A stretch of DNA of 64,000 nt from Diplolepis rosae (taxonomy: Eukaryota > Arthropoda > Insecta > Hymenoptera > Diplolepididae), in NCBI GenBank assembly GCA_030998225.1, contig JAPYXD010000742.1, forward strand, positions 5,208,001-5,272,000, given 5' to 3'. The position numbers and the translations under genes are program-made. The notes beneath the pieces are model-generated. The model did not search any database and was not told the origin of the DNA. It was given only the letters and a program-made list of their open reading frames with translations. Position 1 is the stretch's first letter, and each line of letters begins with the position of its first letter. Positions 57,779 to 64,000 of this stretch are shown here, piece by piece.

Positions 57779-58240
57779 AAAAAAAAAGACCCAAAGATTG
57801 CTTGAGTTATAAAACGCATTTGCGCGCTGATTCAGCTAATACCGTGTGAGCTGGCGTGAACAGAGTAAGTCGAAATCAGTGGACTCACTTTGCTTTAAGC
57901 GTGTAACTACTGGTATCAGTACCGCCTGTTCTTTTCTCAATCGGCATCAGATGTTAAGCCCAGAATCACAGGATCACTAAAGATCACCAAATAAGCTAAG
58001 TTAGTTCGGCATCAGTTCTCAAGTCAACGACCCCTCGCTTGATGTCTACTGTTTCTGGTAACGGGAAGTCCTTTTCCACTATATAAAATAAATGTATCTT
58101 ATTTAAATAATGAATGTTTACAGCTTCATAAGATCTATTCAAACTTTTATTTATAAGAAATTTTTTGTTGAGCAGAAACCGTTAAAAATTATCGGGTAAG
58201 CTATTTTCTTTTATTAAGTTTATTGAAGAACCGGAATCTT
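57779..58240. other. Loop region, left end
   Basis: No gene. A repeated TCGGCATCAG word occurs at 57939 and 58006. The stretch 57915-57975 vaguely resembles part of a 5S rRNA (GTTCTTTTCTCAATCGG... GTTAAGCCC) but is too short and diverged to call. Confidence 0.4.
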
Positions 58241-58459
58241 CTAGCAGACTATATTCTGCTGTTCCAGCGCTTCTTCGTCCTCGTATGAACAAGAGTTTCC
58301 CGCATATGGCATAAACTCGGCCGTATTTACGTGAGTTTTAGTATAGTGTTTGTAGTTTTTGGATTTCGTGTTCCCCAAGAAATTGTTTATAACAGCTTTC
58401 ACTGACAACAAAGTTTGTCTCTCAAGCTCAGTCAAGCTCTTTTCGAAATCACAATCCAA
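58241..58459 (-). pseudogene. Fragment of an arthropod transposon-associated protein (uncertain)
   Basis: 72 codons. The segment LSVKAVINNFLGNTKSKNY recalls, from memory, a conserved word in a repetitive arthropod protein family of unknown enzymatic role, which normally continues with a different sequence; here homology stops after about 25 residues. It could instead be an unrelated decayed gene. Confidence 0.3.
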
Positions 58460-58639
58460 GAATAGCCATTATGACTTTATAATCATAACAACTAGACCAC
58501 TCATATGATTTGTAATTTATTTTGTCAACTAACAATTTCATAACAGCAACACTTTTCCCCTAAACGATGTTCTGTATCACGTGTGCAGCGACGTCGCGGC
58601 GCCTATGTATTTAAAACCTGCCCGAAAGTTCGGCGCAAT

Positions 58640-60039
58640 AGTTGGAGCTATGAATACTGTAAACTTTGTGAATATTGTAAACATTACAAATATTGTAGAC
58701 TTTAATGCAATGAGATAAAAGAAACAGTACATCGATTCACCTCAAGTACTTATAAGCCGTCAAACTGGCAACTCTATATAAAGAGACGACTTCTCTTCCA
58801 TGTATTTTTCGAACAGTTACAGATGGAACTATAAACTTTTTGACATAGGTCATATTGTGTTGACCAGTGTAATAATTGATCGTTGGGAAATTGTTCTTTG
58901 TATTAAGATAAACACTGTAGTAAGTAATCGTTGAATGGATGGTCTTTGGATTTTAGGCTGGAATTTCTAATATTGAGTTTTGTGCTTCCATTTAATTAAC
59001 TGGTTGATACTTGAAGTTTAATTTTCCTTCTTCTTCTTCTTTAACACAGAATATTTTAATTCTTTCAAAATTTGTTGAAACTTAATATTAAAATTTTGAA
59101 CCGTTTCTATCCTTTCATGTTTTTAATGCTTGAATCCTTTCTTTCTAAACCTCGTTTTTCTGCTAACCTTTTTATTTCTCCTAATCTTCTTTCGTTTTCC
59201 TGTTTCAGCATATTATTGTTGATCTCCACTGTTACCATTAGGACACGTAATAGATTTAATTGTTGGCTCATTTATAACAAAAGTTTATCATTGGAAACAG
59301 TAGATGATGGGCTTGTCATCGTGGTAATAAAAGGTTGCGTAACGTTATGTTGAGTCTCTTCGTTGTCTGGAAAAGTCAGTGTGTTTAACGAACGTTAATG
59401 CTACATTATTAAATTTCTTAACGACTTTTGAAGTTTATTAAACAATTTATTTATTCAAATAAATTTTTATTTTATTTTTTTCCTAGTGAAATCAAGAGAC
59501 GAAGTTAGCAATCGTAACTGAGACGCAAGTATAAAATTGCACGTAATTAATTAAATTCATTACTTGCGCAAGGTGTTACAACCTTTCTGCAAGGTTATCC
59601 AGGATCGCGACGTACGGTTTATTAACTGTCGTATTGACTTAGGAGCAACTAAGTGTACCAAAACCCTTTTGTTTAATTACATTACACATGATCAGTTTGC
59701 TCTCACGGTTGTAGGTAGACGCTGACCAAGGACTTCGTCGACAGTTTCTATGCGGCGTTACAGCGATGCTGTAGGTGATGTATATCTACTTAGGCGTAAT
59801 CCGGAACTCGACTGGAGTAAGAACCATACTCAATTCAGGCTCCATAGTCGAAGTGTAGATTTCTTTTCTTTTGTAGGAACAGCAGTTCCATTACCGTATT
59901 TTTTGTGAGAAATTCTGGAGTCTTTTCTTCTTTTTCCGTTTTAATTGTGATTTGTAAATCACTACTCCTGGTGTTGTTCAAAAGATAGGTCGTTTGATGC
60001 TTCGATCGTTGATCCTATCCTTGCAGGATCCCCAATTTA
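58640..60039 (-). pseudogene. Decayed LTR-element leader and Gag N-terminus (uncertain)
   Basis: On the minus strand a CCCGTAACA end at 60040 looks like the 3' edge of an LTR, followed by a TGGGGATCCTGC stretch in primer-site position and about 0.7 kb of leader-like sequence. A coding-like segment at about 59270-59130 (QQLNLLRVLMVTVE, then ENERRLGEIKRL, heptad-like) resembles the coiled N-terminus of Gypsy Gags. Many stops follow and no pol motifs are found. Confidence 0.3.
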
Positions 60040-60092
60040 TGTTACGGGGTGAAAATAAAATTTAACAGCATTGCACTTTTTACTAATTGAGG
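60040..60092 (-). repeat. Possible LTR stub
   Basis: TGTTACGGGGTG on the plus strand would be the inverted LTR end of the minus-strand relic. The rest of the LTR is cut off by the repeat unit starting at 60093. Confidence 0.3.
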
Positions 60093-60835
60093 CTTCGGAT
60101 TCCATAACTGACGGAGCGCGTGGCCTAGTAGGCAAAAGATGGGATACCGCAATGCGCGAACGTTTTTTTTTCATTTAAATAATAAATTTGGAAAAATGAT
60201 CAAAAAACATGTCAGTGCATGTTAAATGTCGATCCACATATTTTTTCTTCCATAAATTTTTGTGTCAGGACTCTAGTTTTTTTTATAATCGAAGAAAACC
60301 GTATTTTTTTAAGGTACGAAATCAATCGATTTTGTACAGTCAATTCTCTGTATTTCGTACAAATTTGTCCGGAAAAGTCTGAAATTTTATCAGCAGACTC
60401 AAAGAACCCTAGAACTTCAGATGGTTATGTTCAACATAACAAAATTCTCAATTTGTCAATAGCTTTTATTATAACAGTTGCGGCTGGCAGAATTCTCATG
60501 TTTCAACTTCAAAGAAAAAAAGTATGCGAGGAAGTTTAAAGTTTAGAGAACTTTCAGTGAGAAATTCGTTCAGTAGGCTTTCACGCAGTTTTTTAATATA
60601 TTTTGAGATTTTTTAATCCAAAACTGCGGTCAGGATCGGGATTTACTTAACTGCGCTCGAGCGCACCAACACCGTCGCGACGTATATCGATCGAACACAG
60701 GACAAAGAAAGATGCACCTATGCCGAGAGCATGCGATTCGACAGAGTTGCAACATCATTTTTGCCAATTTATATCTATTCTGTAAAAATTATTCAGAAAA
60801 ACTAGACGAATGGGAAGAAATGATATTTATATATT
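60093..60835 (+). repeat. 0.7-kb repeat unit, copy 2 (direct)
   Basis: A diverged direct copy of 57030-57778, lying in the loop. Its start has a better A-box match (GTGGCCTAGTAGGCAAAAG), suggesting the unit began as a tRNA-derived element. The 106-codon frame at 60219 is not supported, since the same region in the other copies is not open over that length. Confidence 0.75.
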
Positions 60836-61515
60836 TTATATTGTTAATAACGTAACAAAATGCATTAAAGAATTTTCAAAACTCACTATGTTTAGAGTTC
60901 TAGGGACAGTTCTGCTTACGCCGGTTCGGAATAAAATTTCTGGATAAATTTTCTGAAGCTTTTCTGTGTTTTTATTTTTTTTGAGTGAATTCATGACTCA
61001 CCTTTGAAATGAAAACATGTAATTTTTCTCTAACAACGCTAATTTATTGCATTAAATGAGTTAATAAATTGTCAAAAATTTATTACTGTGGTCGTGAAAA
61101 TTTCCCAAGAAACAAATCGTGAAGTTGGAAGGAAAAGATCAAAGAATCCCAAAAAGTGGAGCCGAAATATCGGGAAGAAAGTCAGAAACAAGGTACAGGT
61201 GGTACAGATTTTTATTGAGCTAGCAAAAAAAGTATTAATATTCGAATAACAATTGAATAACATTATCAGCATCATAATTCTAATATATTTGATTCATATA
61301 ATTTTGATCTGTCAAATGAAATGTTTTTAATAGTGGGTTGCTTGTCTTCCATTTCCACGAACATTTCGGGTATTTATCTTACAAAATGTATTAGTCCTCA
61401 AAAATTCGACAAATTTCGAGCTAATGTTCAATATGTGACTACCAAACCTGAAATAACGATTATTTTGACGTATATTTAACGATAAATGATCAAATTTTTG
61501 TTACATTATTGCCAA
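60836..61515. other. Loop region, right end
   Basis: AT-rich and no supported gene. Confidence 0.5.
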
Positions 61516-64000
61516 TATAAAGTATATTTATATATATATAATTTCTTCCCATTCGTCTAGAGTGTTTCTAAATAATTTCCACAGAATAGATTAAATTGGC
61601 AAAAATGATGTTGCAACTCTGTCGAATCGCGTGCTCTCGGCATAGGTGCCTCTTTCTTTCTCCTGTGTTCGATCGATATACGTCGCAACGGTGTCGGTGC
61701 GCTCGAGCGCAGTTAAGTAAATTCCCATCCTGACCGTAGTTTTGGATTAAAAAATCTCAAATTTATTAAATAACTGCGTGAAAGCCTACTGAACAACTTT
61801 CTCGCTGAAAGTTCTCTCAACTTTAAACTTCTTCGCATACTTTTTTTCTTTGAAGTTGAAACATGAGAATTCTGCCAGCCGCAACTGTTATAATGAAAAT
61901 TATTGACAAATTGAGAATTTTGTTATGTTGAACATAACCATCTGAAGTTCTAGGGTTCTTTGAGTCTGTTGATAAAATTTCAGACTATTCCGGACAAATT
62001 TGTACGAAAAATAGAGAATTGATTGTAAAAAACGATTGACATTGTACCTTTGAAAAATACGGTTTTCTTCAATTATAAAAAAAAACTAGAGTTCTGACAC
62101 AAAAATTTATGGAAGAAAAAATATGCGAAACGACATTTAACATGTGCTGACATGTTTTTTGATCATTTTTCCAAATTTTTGATTTAAATGAAAAAAAATG
62201 TTTGCGCATTGCGGTATCCCCTATTTTACCTACTAGGTTACGCGCTCCGTCGGTTATGGAATCCGGTGACTCAATTTTACCAAATCATTTCAGTCGATTA
62301 TGTCAATAAATAGAAGAGTGTATCACTCACCATGATAACGGAACTCTACCATATCGACTTTATCAACCTCTGATTTAGAATTAACGTCATTTAAGACTAG
62401 ATGGAGTTTTCAATATATATTTTGAAAGAATCTTCTGTGAAAAAAAGGAACGCTTTCGCTCCGCTGGGTTCAGAGAAAAAATTTTCAAAATATATATTGA
62501 AAATTCCATTTAGTCTTAAATGATGTTAATTCTAAATCATAGGTTGATAAAGTCGATACAGTAGAGTTCCGTTATCATGGTGAGTGATACACTCTTCTAA
62601 TTATCGACATAATCGACTGAAATGATTTGGTAAAATTAGTGAATAGTACATGATATTGTCGTAGCCAAATAGGCGTAAATAGATTCTGTGAGAAAAGTTG
62701 TGTCAAACCTCCGTAGCTCAGATGATAGAGTATTCGACCGGCAATCGAAAAGTCCTGAGCTCGATACATTTTTTAACATCTTCTCTACTCAAATTTTTTG
62801 AGTTGAAAATTTTGCTTCATAACGTTTTTTTTTGTATTTTGCATAGTTCTACTGTAAAGCCAAATTCAATAATTGATATTTTCTAAGTTTTGAACCAGTG
62901 TAACTTTCCTAGTTTTGGTTTGATTAAGCATGAAGAGAATTTGTAGAGCTCTCTGAATACTATCAGGAATTGGTATTAATAGTGGATGTAAAATTTTACA
63001 CAAATCTAATACCATCTCATATGTGATGAGAATGTAAAAAGTCTGTCATATTAACAAAATAAATTCAGTGTCAAGAAATTCAAACATTCAATTCAAATTT
63101 GTAAATTGAGCTTGATTCAGATTCGTTATAAAAGTGTTAATGACTGTTTTATGAATTGAGTTACTAGGAAGCTAATAAATATAATTCAGAGTAGGAAGAT
63201 GCCACATTGCTGACCTCAGTTCGTGGAGATAGTGTGATTTCAATTATAATCTCAGAAAAAATATTTGCTTGATAGTATCGTAATGATCAGATATATTCAA
63301 TTGATGAGTTATATTCAATAAGGCGACAGGCGCTCGAAAACCTGTAAAAGTATTGTCCGCCTCGTGATGTCATAGTCAAAAATTGAAAATCGAAATTCGA
63401 AAAAACCAAAAAAATGGTTTTATAGCTCGTGAAAAATGAATGTTAGTTTCCTCTTACAGTTTTTTATAACGTTGCAAATTTTCGAGTAAATTAATAAAAA
63501 GTGTGTTGGTTTTAAAGCATAGAAACCATGTTTTATTTCAATCCACTCGCCTCGAAAAATTCATTAATTAACGGATTGTGAAATTTTTTTTGCGTCTACT
63601 CGTGAATCTCTGGCGGAGGCGACAGTGCTTGCAAACAAATTTTTTGTTCATTGTTAAATGGTTTTTTTTTTAATCCGAAGAAAAAACTATGTTTTTCGAG
63701 CTTCGGACCGAAAAAGTGAGCGAGGAAGTTTGAGCTACAGTAACCTTCCCATGAACAAGTTGATCATTGGTACATGGAGCAACTTTTTGGAAAATATCAA
63801 CTCAATTGAACAATTACTTTCGAAAATACAACGAGTTGAACGCAAATGCGAATTAGGTTTTGACGCTCATTTTCATCGCATGCCACTCCTACTCTCTTTC
63901 TCTATCTTCCTTCGCTTCTACTCATCGACGCGCCTGCATTGCTCGTAAAAAAACCGGTAAAATCGCGTCAAAACCTAATTCGCATTTGCGTTCAACTCGT
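61516..64000. repeat. Right arm of the 2.5-kb inverted repeat
   Basis: Reverse complement of 55291-57778. It holds the 0.7-kb unit (61516-62265), the palindrome (62272-62650), the tRNA-like head on the plus strand (62709-62768) and the left part of a second foldback element (63307-64000, without the nested MITE). The window ends inside it. Confidence 0.85.
62709..62768 (+). repeat. tRNA-like SINE head, right arm
   Basis: Mirror copy of 56528-56586 with the same A-box-like stretch and anticodon-type stem. The 3' half of the cloverleaf is missing. Confidence 0.55.

Noticed and set aside
57915..57990. Possible 5S rRNA-like segment
   Set aside because: Only short scattered words match what I recall of 5S rRNA and no internal promoter pattern is convincing.
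60219..60539. 106-codon frame in the loop
   Set aside because: Homologous positions at 57120-57480 and in the right arm are not open over the same length, and no motif is visible.
62709..62768. Functional tRNA-Ala(GGC)
   Set aside because: The D-arm and anticodon-type stem look good, but the T-stem and acceptor stem do not pair and U33 is replaced by C.

Overview
This is eukaryotic DNA, most likely from an AT-rich insect genome. No host housekeeping gene, bacterial operon or CRISPR array is visible. Nearly the whole window is layered mobile DNA: LTR retroelements with short GT-AG introns, splice acceptors and polymerase II-style leaders, tRNA-primed reverse-transcription sites, a Polinton/Maverick fragment, Tc1-type TIR elements, a 167-bp satellite, and foldback palindromes carrying tRNA-derived sequence. 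The order of insect is not determinable from the sequence; a hymenopteran is only a guess.

Region 1 (1-26053) is a near-perfect tandem repeat with a period of about 14.62 kb. Each unit holds a GC-rich minus-strand spliced gene remnant, then a Ty3/Gypsy, errantivirus-like provirus (called E1 here): a 1.6-kb LTR, a primer-binding site matching tRNA-Leu, a 2.4-kb structured leader, gag, protease, a macrodomain-like linker and integrase. Reverse transcriptase and RNase H are deleted in both units. Downstream lie an accessory gene encoding a double-stranded-RNA-binding domain plus a zinc knuckle (intact only in the second unit) and an env gene (present only in the first unit, riddled with stops). 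The two units are almost identical up to 10412/25041 and clearly diverged after that point.

Region 2 (26054-34160) holds small inverted repeats, a 1.19-kb Tc1/mariner-type element with very long TIRs, and a broken Polinton/Maverick. The Polinton has an integrase with a chromodomain, partly duplicated as a 1-kb inverted repeat bounded by an 11-bp minisatellite, and a protein-primed DNA polymerase B.

Region 3 (34160-51605) is a satellite array of about 167-bp monomers (with a dimeric higher-order period in part). It was split by a young Gypsy element (G2, 36657-48031, ACTG target duplication, tRNA-Gly primer site) whose pol is largely open and carries two AT-hooks, and by a 486-bp solo LTR (ACGTG target duplication). 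The 3' LTR of G2 has itself been hit by a Tc1-type element.

Region 4 (51606-64000) is AT-rich and dominated by nested palindromes: MITEs, a foldback element, and a roughly 2.5-kb inverted repeat around a 3.7-kb loop, with tRNA-like SINE heads and decayed fragments of other elements.

The strongest biological novelty is in E1 and G2. The two elements share a leader RNA block better preserved than their proteins, repeated hairpins with a common loop sequence, and a macrodomain-like module before integrase. E1 also carries a splice-acceptor-led dsRNA-binding accessory gene that could plausibly oppose host small-RNA silencing.
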